Shown here: one piece after another, positions 1-6,750 of the stretch
Position numbering within the stretch: the stretch's first letter is position 1
How the letters are laid out: each line of letters opens with the position of its first letter
From: JAYRWN01 sp041917975
GTDB taxonomy: Bacteria > Bacteroidota > Bacteroidia > Chitinophagales > Saprospiraceae
Assembly (NCBI GenBank): GCA_041917975.1
Contig: JAYRWN010000085.1
Location: forward strand, 1-7,946
DNA length: 7,946 bases
Direction of reading: 5' to 3'
Position numbers and translations under genes: made by a program
Notes under the pieces: generated by a model
What the model saw: the letters and a program-made list of their open reading frames with translations, nothing else
The model's database searches: none
What the model was told of the DNA's origin: nothing

Positions 1-2055
1 ACCGGTGAACCCAATGCCGGAGGGGGCTCCATCACTTACGAAGGGCAGGGCATCTTCCGCAGCAAGGATGGCGGTGAAAGCTGGCAAAATATCGGCCTCC
101 CCAACTCTGGATCCATCGGTCGCATGGTCATCGACCCTCTTCGACCCGAACGATTGTTCGTGGCCGCCATGGGCTCTATGTTTGCCAAAAACCAGGAACG
201 GGGCATTTACCGTTCATTAAAAGGAGGTGAACAGTGGGAACGGGTGTTGTTTGTTTCGGACTCTACAGGAGGCATAGACTTAGCTATCAATCCCCGGTCT
301 CCGGACACCATCTACGCAGCTATGTGGGAACGGGTGCGCCGGGCGGACTATCGTGAATATGGTGGAGCCACCTCAGGGCTTTACCGCTCTATAGATGGCG
401 GCTCCACCTGGCGCCATTTGACGAATGGCTTACCGACCTTGGCCCATGAAAAAGGCCGCATCGGTGTAGCGGTAGCTCCGAATAACCCCAGTATGGTTTA
501 CACCGTTTATGCCACGACCCAAGGTCATCTGCAAGGAGTGTACCGGTCGGAGAATGGCGGCGAGTCCTGGCAGCCGTTAGTAACCTCTGGTCTACCTGAT
601 CCCGGCTTTATGTGGTGGTTTGGACGCATCTGGGTCCATCCACTGAATGCCCGTAAAATCTATGTCGCCGGCTTACAAACGTATACGACCGTGGATGGCA
701 CGTCCTGGTCGACCATCTTTTCTGATGCGCATGTAGACCAACACGCCTTATTTTTTCACCCGCAAAACCCTGATTTTATGTTGAATGGTAACGACGGTGG
801 CGTATATCTCAGTCGTACCGGAGGACGTACTTATAAGTTTTTAGCGGGCCTCCCCATCACCCAGTTTTATACCGTGAAGGCGGACCATTTGATCAACGGG
901 AGGGTTTATGGAGGCACCCAAGACAATGCATCTATGCGAACAAACGGGGCACCGGACGCCTGGGAAATCATCTGGGTCGGGGATGGGTTTGCCACTTTTT
1001 CCGATCCGACGAATGCGAATTTTGTGTATACGACGTCCCAGTATGGATATTTTGTCCGTTCCACCAACGGGGGAAGACAGTTTACCACCGCCACGCAAGG
1101 CATCTCACCCAACGACCGGCGTAACTGGAATACGCCTGCCATCCTGGATCCGGCAAAACCTTTCACCTTATATCTCGGCACCAACCGCATGTATCAAAGT
1201 TCCGACCGAGCTCAAAACTGGTTTCCCATCAGTGGCGATCTAACCCATGATCAAAGGGCACCGGTTACTTTCAATACCATCACCACCATCGACGTTTCCC
1301 CGCTTAACTCTTCCCGGCTGTACTGTGGTACCGATGATGGCAGGGTGTGGGTTTACACCGGCGTCAACCAATGGTCTGAGATATCCGCCGGGTTACCCAA
1401 ACGCTGGGTGACCCGTGTGGTAGCCGATCCGCGCGATTACCCAACGGTGTTTGTAACTCTCTCCGGATACCGTTGGGGTGAAAAAGTTTCCCATGTCTAT
1501 AAAAGTATCAACAGCGGTGACACCTGGCAATCCATCGGCGATGACCTTCCGGATGTACCGGTCAATGATCTGGTGGTGATAGCCTCTCACCAGCTTTTGG
1601 TGGTAGCCACGGACGCCGGCGTATATTATAGCTCTGATGAAGGCACCACCTGGGAGCCTTTAGGCCAAGGTTTGCCCCCGGTGGTGGTCAATGACCTGGA
1701 TTATAAAGAGTCGACCAAAACGTTGTATGCCGGTACCTATGGTCGGTCCATCATGCAGCTCAATCTTACTGATCTTACCACGACTAAAGTCATTGACCAG
1801 CCGGCCTGGACGGTCACCTTATACCCACTACCGGCCCAGGATCAGGTGTTCCTCCGGCTGGAGACGCCGATGGTCCTCACCGGACAGCTGAGCTTAATGG
1901 ATCTGAGCGGACGACTTATTTGGAGCGAACAGGTCACCGTTGGTGCCGGGCAGTCCACCCACCGCATTCCTTTGCACAACCTGCCAGGAGGAACTTATTA
2001 TGCACAACTGTCTGATAATCACAACAAGAAAACTTTCAAAGTCCTGAAACGATAA
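1..2055 (+). CDS. Secreted VPS10/sortilin-like BNR (Asp-box) beta-propeller protein with T9SS-type C-terminal domain, 5' partial
   Basis: The reading frame is open from base 1, so the start lies outside the window; 684 residues are visible before the TAA at 2053. It contains about ten Asp-boxes (S-x-D-x-G-x-T/S-W), for example SKDGGESW (residues 21-28), SIDGGSTW (130-137), SENGGESW (183-190), SINSGDTW (502-509) and SSDEGTTW (544-551). More degenerate copies sit near 72, 230, 271, 354 and 400. NGNDGGVYLS (262-271) and the closing LYAGTYGRSIM are typical of the large 'glycosyl hydrolase'/VPS10-like propeller proteins of Bacteroidota. Asp-boxes are structural turns, so no enzymatic activity follows from them, and I see no catalytic signature. 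From about residue 606 the tail (TLYPLPAQDQ ... LPGGTYYAQL ... KKTFKVLKR) resembles a type A T9SS sorting domain, which implies export and cell-surface attachment or release. Family and export route are fairly secure; substrate or ligand is unknown. Confidence 0.9.
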   Translation, partial: TGEPNAGGGSITYEGQGIFRSKDGGESWQNIGLPNSGSIGRMVIDPLRPERLFVAAMGSMFAKNQERGIYRSLKGGEQWERVLFVSDSTGGIDLAINPRSPDTIYAAMWERVRRADYREYGGATSGLYRSIDGGSTWRHLTNGLPTLAHEKGRIGVAVAPNNPSMVYTVYATTQGHLQGVYRSENGGESWQPLVTSGLPDPGFMWWFGRIWVHPLNARKIYVAGLQTYTTVDGTSWSTIFSDAHVDQHALFFHPQNPDFMLNGNDGGVYLSRTGGRTYKFLAGLPITQFYTVKADHLINGRVYGGTQDNASMRTNGAPDAWEIIWVGDGFATFSDPTNANFVYTTSQYGYFVRSTNGGRQFTTATQGISPNDRRNWNTPAILDPAKPFTLYLGTNRMYQSSDRAQNWFPISGDLTHDQRAPVTFNTITTIDVSPLNSSRLYCGTDDGRVWVYTGVNQWSEISAGLPKRWVTRVVADPRDYPTVFVTLSGYRWGEKVSHVYKSINSGDTWQSIGDDLPDVPVNDLVVIASHQLLVVATDAGVYYSSDEGTTWEPLGQGLPPVVVNDLDYKESTKTLYAGTYGRSIMQLNLTDLTTTKVIDQPAWTVTLYPLPAQDQVFLRLETPMVLTGQLSLMDLSGRLIWSEQVTVGAGQSTHRIPLHNLPGGTYYAQLSDNHNKKTFKVLKR
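1816..2052 (+). other. T9SS type A-like C-terminal sorting domain (within the BNR protein)
   Basis: Roughly the last 79 residues form a small beta-rich module separated from the propeller by a Thr-rich linker (DLTTTKVIDQ). It has the usual order of elements: a YPxPA opening, LxLMDLSGRLIW, then LPGGTYYAQL and a basic KTFKVLKR end. In the family, this module directs outer-membrane translocation by the type IX system and is then cleaved. The opening reads YPLPA where YPNPA is usual. Assignment is by pattern, not by profile search. Confidence 0.8.
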
Positions 2056-2156
2056 ACCTTACTCAAAATGAAACTCATCTTGTCATCCATTTTCACAGGA
2101 TAATTTTTTCTGACCGAGGAAATGAAACTAACTTATCAGTTGTTATAAAAAGTATT

Positions 2157-3434
2157 ATGGGATTAAAACACGATCTGGCCGATCTTGTAGCCCAGGGTAT
2201 CATTCAAGCATCCACTGCACAAGACATCGAAGCCTATTACACCCGGCAGAAAAAGCCGGCCGGACCCCGGCTACTTATCGCTTTCGGAATCCTGGGCTCG
2301 TTATTAGTTGGAGCAGGTGTCCTGTTAATTATCGCCCATAATTGGGATAATTTTTCAAAGCAACTAAAGACTCTACTGGCTTTTATCCCTTTGTTAGCTG
2401 GTCAGGGTCTTACGGCTTACAGCATCTTTAAACTCCGGTCTGCTTCCCCGGCCTGGAAAGAAAGCAGCGCAGTGTTGCTTATCTTTGGTCTCGGGGCTTG
2501 TCTGGCTTTAGTCAGTCAGATCTATCAGCTTCCGGGTGATCTGGCCGGTTTCCTGGTGGTATGGATCGTCTTGGCTCTGCCGGTGATCCTGGTGACCGGG
2601 TCGTCAATGGCTTCTTTGTTGGTCTTGGTCGGTAGTACCTGGTACGCCTGTGAGTCAGGCTATTGGAGCCACCCCACCCATTTACCGGTTTGGTTTCCAT
2701 TGTTTATCCTTCCCGTATTATGGCACTACCGGCATTTGATTCTGCATCAACCGCGAAGTAATTTCACCAAGTTCCATCATGCACTATTTCCGGCAGTCTT
2801 ATTTATCGTTTTGGGTACCCTTGCAGGCCAACATCAGCCGCTTTTATTTCTGACCTACATGAGTTTAGCCGGTTTTCTCTTTGGGGTAGGCCGTCTTTTG
2901 TGGCATGGGGTGGATCAGAGTCAACTGAATTCATATCAGGCATTGGCTACCCTCGTGATGGTGGTTATTTTGCTGATGCTAAGTTTCAGCTGGTTCTGGG
3001 AGGAATATGCCCGCCATCCTTTGTCGGGCTTATGGACTTCCCGGGAAATGTTGATCGCCCTGGTCCTCATAATCGGGGCAGGTCTGCTAATGGCTTTTAA
3101 GTGGATTAAACGGACTGATCGGTCTATCCGGCCCTGGGAGCTGGTTCCGACCTTGTTTTTAATCATTTTTATCAGCGGTTTGGGTGCTGTAGTTTGGCCG
3201 CAGGTCGCCATAAATGTCCTACTCTTAGCCCTGGGTATTTTCACTTTGGTGGAAGGAGCTAAGCAGGATCACCTGCCACGTCTAAATTTTGGCTTGTTGA
3301 TCATTACTGCCTTGTTGATCTGCCGGTTTTTTGATCTGGACCTGTCATTTGTTACTCGGGGATTACTGTTTGTAGGTCTTGGACTGGGCTTTTTCCTGAT
3401 AAATTATCGCATGCTGAAAAGAAAATCATTATGA
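2157..3434 (+). CDS. DUF2157 domain-containing polytopic inner-membrane protein
   Basis: A 425-residue membrane protein of unknown function. The first ~37 residues are a soluble, probably cytoplasmic helix pair (MGLKHDLADLVAQGIIQAST...), matching the N-terminal part of DUF2157 proteins. Next comes the family-like stretch AFGILGSLLVGAGVLLIIAH (residues 42-61), followed directly by NW. About 12-14 hydrophobic segments follow to residue ~417, ending with RFFDLDLSFVTRGLLFVGLG and the basic tail NYRMLKRKSL. No catalytic motif is visible. The ATG at 2157 is chosen because it gives the family's short soluble N-terminus. There is no Shine-Dalgarno, only A/T-rich sequence (TTATAAAAAGTATT) before it. 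The stop overlaps the next gene's start by four bases, so the two are almost certainly co-transcribed and translationally coupled. DUF2157 genes are commonly found next to, or fused with, GDYXXLXY genes, which supports a joint membrane function. The family assignment comes from recognised sequence style, without a database search. Confidence 0.88.
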   Translation: MGLKHDLADLVAQGIIQASTAQDIEAYYTRQKKPAGPRLLIAFGILGSLLVGAGVLLIIAHNWDNFSKQLKTLLAFIPLLAGQGLTAYSIFKLRSASPAWKESSAVLLIFGLGACLALVSQIYQLPGDLAGFLVVWIVLALPVILVTGSSMASLLVLVGSTWYACESGYWSHPTHLPVWFPLFILPVLWHYRHLILHQPRSNFTKFHHALFPAVLFIVLGTLAGQHQPLLFLTYMSLAGFLFGVGRLLWHGVDQSQLNSYQALATLVMVVILLMLSFSWFWEEYARHPLSGLWTSREMLIALVLIIGAGLLMAFKWIKRTDRSIRPWELVPTLFLIIFISGLGAVVWPQVAINVLLLALGIFTLVEGAKQDHLPRLNFGLLIITALLICRFFDLDLSFVTRGLLFVGLGLGFFLINYRMLKRKSL

Positions 3435-4000
3435 ACAAAACCACGCCACTTATCGTCACCTTTCTGGGTATGCTTCTGGTGCAATGGTTCATTCCCCTGC
3501 GCATGGTCTTCCGGCAGGAAAACGTGCTGAGCAGCGGTCACACCTACAGATTCCGTTGCGCGCCCATCGATCCGGCTGACCCCTTTCGTGGCCGGTACAT
3601 GACCCTGACTTTTCGTGACATCACGGCTCCATTTCCTGCCGACTTAGGGGTTAATGCCGGAGAAAAAGTGTTTGTCACCGTACGGGAAGATTCTACCGGG
3701 TTCGCGGTTATCGATGAGGTGCTGGTAAATGCTCCCACGCATTCCAACCTCTATTTTGAAGCCCACATTAGCGCCATCCAAAACGATCCCCCTCTGTTGG
3801 TACTGGAATATCCCTTTACCCGTTTTTATTTGGAAGAATTTAAAGCTCCCCAAGCAGAAAAAATTTATTTCGATGCCCTCCGTGATCCCAGCCAGGTAGC
3901 CTATGCCTTGGTAACTATTGCCGAAGGCCAGTCCCAGTTAATCGATGTACAGATCAATGGACGTTCTATCCAACAGTTGCTAAACGTTGAAAAAGATTGA
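3431..4000 (+). CDS. GDYXXLXY-family membrane-anchored protein
   Basis: A 189-residue protein. Residues ~5-24 (TPLIVTFLGMLLVQWFIPLR) form one transmembrane or signal-anchor segment; the rest is hydrophilic and beta-rich, probably on the periplasmic side. DPADPFRGRYMTLTF (residues 47-61) corresponds to the family's defining motif, with GRYMTLTF (54-61) in place of GDYxxLxY, so the Asp is Arg and the last Tyr is Phe. The later RFYLEEFKAPQAEKIYFDA segment (131-149) also fits the family. The biochemical role is unknown. The ATG at 3431 shares four bases (ATGA) with the stop of the upstream DUF2157 gene, the usual partner of this family. Translation of the two is probably coupled, giving a defined ratio of polytopic and bitopic subunits, although a direct complex is only inferred. 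Length is normal for the family. Confidence 0.87.
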   Translation: MNKTTPLIVTFLGMLLVQWFIPLRMVFRQENVLSSGHTYRFRCAPIDPADPFRGRYMTLTFRDITAPFPADLGVNAGEKVFVTVREDSTGFAVIDEVLVNAPTHSNLYFEAHISAIQNDPPLLVLEYPFTRFYLEEFKAPQAEKIYFDALRDPSQVAYALVTIAEGQSQLIDVQINGRSIQQLLNVEKD

Positions 4001-4143
4001 GTTATTCGTACAGTAAAAAAATAAGAATGCCAAGGGATTTGGAGGCACCTAAATAGGTATTTCTTCCTCCGGACTACAAGGGTTTTACTGATCAAAATAT
4101 CCGGACTCTTGTGGGTTAAATATTTTGTTTATGAGTATTAAAA

Positions 4144-4184
4144 ACGGTTCTGCTTCGGGCCAGGGTAACCTACCTTAGAACTGT
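4144..4184 (+). other. Possible branched RNA fold in the katG leader
   Basis: ACGGTTCT (4144-4151) can pair with AGAACTGT (4177-4184), giving eight pairs including one G-U. Inside this stem two smaller hairpins can form: GCT-TCG-GGC (4152-4160) and AGGGT-AACCT-ACCTT (4162-4176, one G-U). Together they would make a compact three-way junction about 120 bases before the katG start. I recognise no known riboswitch or RNA family in it. The pairing was found by eye; a fold of this size can arise by chance, so this is a low-confidence candidate. Confidence 0.25.
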
Positions 4185-4240
4185 GAGGTAATTAAGCACA
4201 AAGGGCGATGACTAATATTAGCGTCCAAACCTTAAAAAAT

Positions 4241-4268
4241 GCTTAGAAAAAATAAACTTTTTTTAAGC
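4241..4268. promoter_or_regulatory. 11-pair inverted repeat upstream of katG (candidate operator or mRNA hairpin)
   Basis: GCTTAGAAAAA (4241-4251) faces TTTTTTTAAGC (4258-4268). Ten pairs are Watson-Crick and one is G-T (4246/4263), with a six-base centre (ATAAAC). It ends 36 bases before the katG ATG. No T-run follows, so it is not an intrinsic terminator. Its position fits either a binding site for a dimeric regulator of the peroxide response or a hairpin in the 5' untranslated region. It does not look like a standard PerR or OxyR site to me, and no regulator gene is adjacent. Confidence 0.45.
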
Positions 4269-4304
4269 TGATGACCTTAGATTAACGTACAATTAAATCA
4301 TGTT

Positions 4305-6527
4305 ATGGATAGTAATAAACCTTTGACCAACGGCTCTAATGGTGAAAACAAGTGCCCGTTTCATGGTCCGCTCCACCAGACCGGGGGAAGCGGAACCTCT
4401 AATCGCGACTGGTGGCCAAATCAATTGCCCTTGAATATTTTAAGGCAACATACTGCCAAATCCAACCCCATGAGCGAGGATTTTGATTACGCTAAAGAAT
4501 TTCAATCTTTGGATTTAGCTGCGGTAAAAAAAGACCTGTACGCTCTAATGACCGATTCTCAGGCCTGGTGGCCGGCGGATTGGGGCCATTACGGACCTTT
4601 CTTTATCCGCATGGCCTGGCACAGCGCCGGAACTTACCGTATTGCTGACGGCCGTGGCGGCGCCGGAAACGGTACCCAACGGTTTGCACCGCTGAACAGC
4701 TGGCCCGATAATGCCAATCTGGACAAAGCACGTTTGTTACTCTGGCCCATAAAACAAAAATATGGGCGCAAAATTTCCTGGGCAGACTTGATGATCCTGG
4801 CAGGAAATTGTGCCCTGGAGTCCATGGGCTTTAAAACGTTTGGCTTCGCCGGAGGCCGTGAAGATGTTTGGCATCCGGAAGAAGATATTTATTGGGGGTC
4901 AGAAGCCGAATGGTTGGGCGATAAACGGTATACCGGCGACCGCGAATTGGAGAATCCCTTGGCGGCAGTTCAAATGGGTCTGATTTATGTAAACCCGGAA
5001 GGCCCTAATGGTAACCCAGATCCGGTAGCAGCCGCCCGGGATATCCGCGAAACTTTCGGACGGATGGCCATGAATGACGAAGAAACCGTAGCCCTGATCG
5101 CCGGTGGTCACACCTTTGGTAAAACCCACGGAGCAGCCGATCCATCGAAGTACGTGAGTCGGGAACCTGCTGCTGCCAGTATTGAAGAACAAAATTTAGG
5201 GTGGAAAAATACTTATGGCTCCGGGCATGGTGGTGACACCATCACCAGCGGCCTGGAAGGGGCTTGGACCACCACCCCCACCAAGTGGAGTAATAATTTC
5301 TTTTGGAACCTGTTCGGTTATGAATGGGAATTAACCAAAAGCCCGGCTGGTGCGCACCAATGGATACCTAAGCATGGCATGGGCGCCGGCACAGTACCGG
5401 GAGCACATGATCCGGCTAAACGCACCACTCCGATTATGCTGACTACCGACCTGGCCCTGCGTTTTGATGCCAGCTATGAAAAAATCTCCCGCCGTTTCTT
5501 TGAGCAGCCGGACGAATTTGCTGATGCCTTTGCCCGCGCCTGGTTCAAGTTAACCCATCGCGACATGGGACCCCGGACCCGCTATTTGGGAGCGGAAGTA
5601 CCTGCCGAGGAACTCATCTGGCAAGATCCCCTACCGCCGGTAAAACGTGCTTTGGTAGATGAGCATGATGTTACCGCCTTGAAAAAACAGATTTTATCCT
5701 CTGGCCTGACTACCACCCAACTGGTGTCGGCAGCATGGGCATCCGCGTCCACCTTCCGTGGCTCTGACAAACGGGGGGGAGCTAATGGCGCCCGCATCCG
5801 GCTGGCTCCACAAAAAGACTGGCCCGTGAATAACCCTGCGGAATTGGCTAAAGTCCTTTCAACCCTAAGTGGTATCCAAAAAGACTTCAACCAACAACAT
5901 CCAGGCAAAGAGGTATCCCTGGCCGATCTTATCGTGTTAGGCGGTTGTGCTGCGGTGGAAAAAGCCGCTTCCCTGGCCGGCCAAACCGTTACCGTGCCTT
6001 TCACCCCCGGCCGTACAGACGCTACACAGGACCAGACGGATGTTGAGTCCTTCGCTGTGTTGGAACCCTATGCTGATGGTTTCCGCAATTACCAGAAGAA
6101 AAAATACGCTGTCACGGCAGAAGAGATGCTGGTGGACCGGGCGCAATTATTGACCTTGACAGCTCCGGAAATGACCGTATTGATTGGAGGTCTGCGGGTC
6201 TTGGGCGCTAACACCGGACACGCTCCGCACGGCGTGTTTACCAAACATCCCGGTACACTGACCAATGACTTTTTTGTGCATTTGCTGGACCTGGGTATTT
6301 CCTGGAAGGCTACCTCTCCGGAGCAGGACTTGTTCGAAGGACACGATCGCCGCACCGGTGAAGTGAAATGGACCGGAACGCGGGTAGACCTGATCTTTGG
6401 ATCAAATTCCGAGTTGCGAGCCATCGCTGAAGTGTATGCTTGTCAGGATAGCCGCCAGAAGTTTATTCAAGACTTTGTCGCAGCCTGGACCAAAGTGATG
6501 AACCTGGATCGTTTTGATGTGAAATAA
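4305..6527 (+). CDS. katG: Catalase-peroxidase KatG (bifunctional, heme-dependent)
   Basis: A complete 740-residue class I heme peroxidase of normal length. It decomposes hydrogen peroxide (2 H2O2 to 2 H2O + O2) and has peroxidase activity, protecting the cytoplasm from peroxide. The N-terminal catalytic domain has the distal triad Arg102, Trp105 and His106 in IRMAWHSAGTYR. Tyr228 (LIYVNPEGPNG) and Met254 (GRMAMND) complete the Met-Tyr-Trp adduct with Trp105 that catalase activity requires. Proximal His269 (GGHTFGKTHG), Trp321 and Asp382 (TTDLALR) are present, as is the mobile arginine equivalent, Arg419 (LTHRDMGP). Ser315, the residue matching the isoniazid-resistance position of M. tuberculosis, is unchanged. 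The second, heme-free peroxidase-like domain spans about residues 450-740 (SAWASASTFRGSDKRGGANG, then LADLIVLGG). The ~50-residue N-terminus with NKCPFHG is common in KatGs. The ATG at 4305 gives this expected N-terminus; there is no Shine-Dalgarno. It is a single-gene unit, with a long leader before it and a strong terminator after it. Confidence 0.98.
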   Translation: MDSNKPLTNGSNGENKCPFHGPLHQTGGSGTSNRDWWPNQLPLNILRQHTAKSNPMSEDFDYAKEFQSLDLAAVKKDLYALMTDSQAWWPADWGHYGPFFIRMAWHSAGTYRIADGRGGAGNGTQRFAPLNSWPDNANLDKARLLLWPIKQKYGRKISWADLMILAGNCALESMGFKTFGFAGGREDVWHPEEDIYWGSEAEWLGDKRYTGDRELENPLAAVQMGLIYVNPEGPNGNPDPVAAARDIRETFGRMAMNDEETVALIAGGHTFGKTHGAADPSKYVSREPAAASIEEQNLGWKNTYGSGHGGDTITSGLEGAWTTTPTKWSNNFFWNLFGYEWELTKSPAGAHQWIPKHGMGAGTVPGAHDPAKRTTPIMLTTDLALRFDASYEKISRRFFEQPDEFADAFARAWFKLTHRDMGPRTRYLGAEVPAEELIWQDPLPPVKRALVDEHDVTALKKQILSSGLTTTQLVSAAWASASTFRGSDKRGGANGARIRLAPQKDWPVNNPAELAKVLSTLSGIQKDFNQQHPGKEVSLADLIVLGGCAAVEKAASLAGQTVTVPFTPGRTDATQDQTDVESFAVLEPYADGFRNYQKKKYAVTAEEMLVDRAQLLTLTAPEMTVLIGGLRVLGANTGHAPHGVFTKHPGTLTNDFFVHLLDLGISWKATSPEQDLFEGHDRRTGEVKWTGTRVDLIFGSNSELRAIAEVYACQDSRQKFIQDFVAAWTKVMNLDRFDVK

Positions 6528-6551
6528 TCACTGACGTATAAATAACCTTTC

Positions 6552-6603
6552 AAAAGAGGCGGTCATGATCCTGATCGCCTCTTTTCTTTTTTATTTATTT
6601 TTT
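6552..6603 (+). terminator. Rho-independent terminator after katG
   Basis: AAAAGAGGCG (6552-6561) pairs perfectly with CGCCTCTTTT (6576-6585). The stem continues inward with GTCA/TGAT (6562-6565 with 6572-6575, one G-T), giving 14 pairs around a six-base TGATCC loop. A T-rich tract follows immediately (6582-6603, interrupted by one C and two A). It begins 25 bases after the katG stop and should end the katG transcript, separating it from the gene at 6751. Confidence 0.93.
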
Positions 6604-6750
6604 CTACAAGTTGTGGATAGGCTCCAGCCAAGTCCCAATATATCCTGGTCAGAATATTATTTTTTCAATTAAATAAAATACATATTATTGTTACATTACA
6701 AGATAATTTACTGTAAAAATATTTTATCATTTTCCCAAAAACCATCGAAA
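6604..6750. other. AT-rich upstream region of the secreted protein gene
   Basis: This stretch lies between the katG terminator and the next ATG. It is very AT-rich, especially 6655-6730, as expected for a promoter region in this phylum. Loose matches to the TAnnTTTG element (TAATTTAC at 6704-6711, TATTTTAT at 6720-6727) lack a correctly spaced TTG, so no promoter is assigned. I see no gene or strong hairpin. Confidence 0.5.

Larger units (their letters stand above)
4001..4304. other. Intergenic region upstream of katG (leader/regulatory region)
   Basis: This 304-base AT-rich gap contains no credible gene. From left to right it holds: (1) a nested inverted repeat with GGAGG at 4041-4045 facing CCTCC at 4066-4070, enclosing ACCT-AAAT-AGGT at 4047-4058, with no T-run after it; (2) a possible branched RNA fold at 4144-4184; (3) a strong 11-pair inverted repeat at 4241-4268; and (4) an A/T-rich stretch up to the katG ATG with no Shine-Dalgarno. 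I looked for the Bacteroidota promoter pattern (TTG, about 19-21 bases, then TAnnTTTG). The only near match is ATATTTTG at 4120-4127, without a suitable upstream element, so I do not call a promoter. Very short open frames (4131-4178, 4208-4246, 4300-4326) are present but are expected by chance. Confidence 0.6.

Noticed and set aside
5..220. 71-codon + strand frame at the left edge
   Set aside because: It is out of frame with the BNR gene, which is open from base 1 and encodes a perfect Asp-box (SKDGGESW) in this region.
2068..2103. Eleven-residue open frame with a signal-like sequence (MKLILSSIFTG) between the BNR gene and the DUF2157 gene
   Set aside because: Too short, no supporting start signal, and its stop is followed only by an AT-rich gap; probably chance or a decayed fragment.
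2065..2109. AAAATG/CATTTT inverted repeat followed by a T6 run, as a terminator for the BNR gene
   Set aside because: Only six A/T-dominated pairs with a 17-base loop, and the T-run starts ten bases after the stem. This is too weak to call a terminator.
4041..4070. Nested GGAGG/CCTCC and ACCT/AGGT repeat after the GDYXXLXY gene, as a terminator
   Set aside because: The two stems are offset by a lopsided internal loop and no T-tract follows. It is recorded only as part of the intergenic region.
4120..4127. ATATTTTG as a Bacteroidota -7 promoter element
   Set aside because: The TA is out of register with TAnnTTTG and no TTG lies at the right distance upstream.
4281..4300. AT-rich near-palindrome GATTAACGTACAATTAAATC just before katG, as a PerR/Fur-like box
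   Set aside because: Beyond the outer GATT/AATC arms the interior bases mostly fail to pair, so dyad symmetry is poor.
5582..6424. Several minus-strand open frames inside katG (up to 140 codons)
   Set aside because: They are antisense shadows of a well-conserved gene. Their proteins look low-complexity or basic and resemble nothing known.
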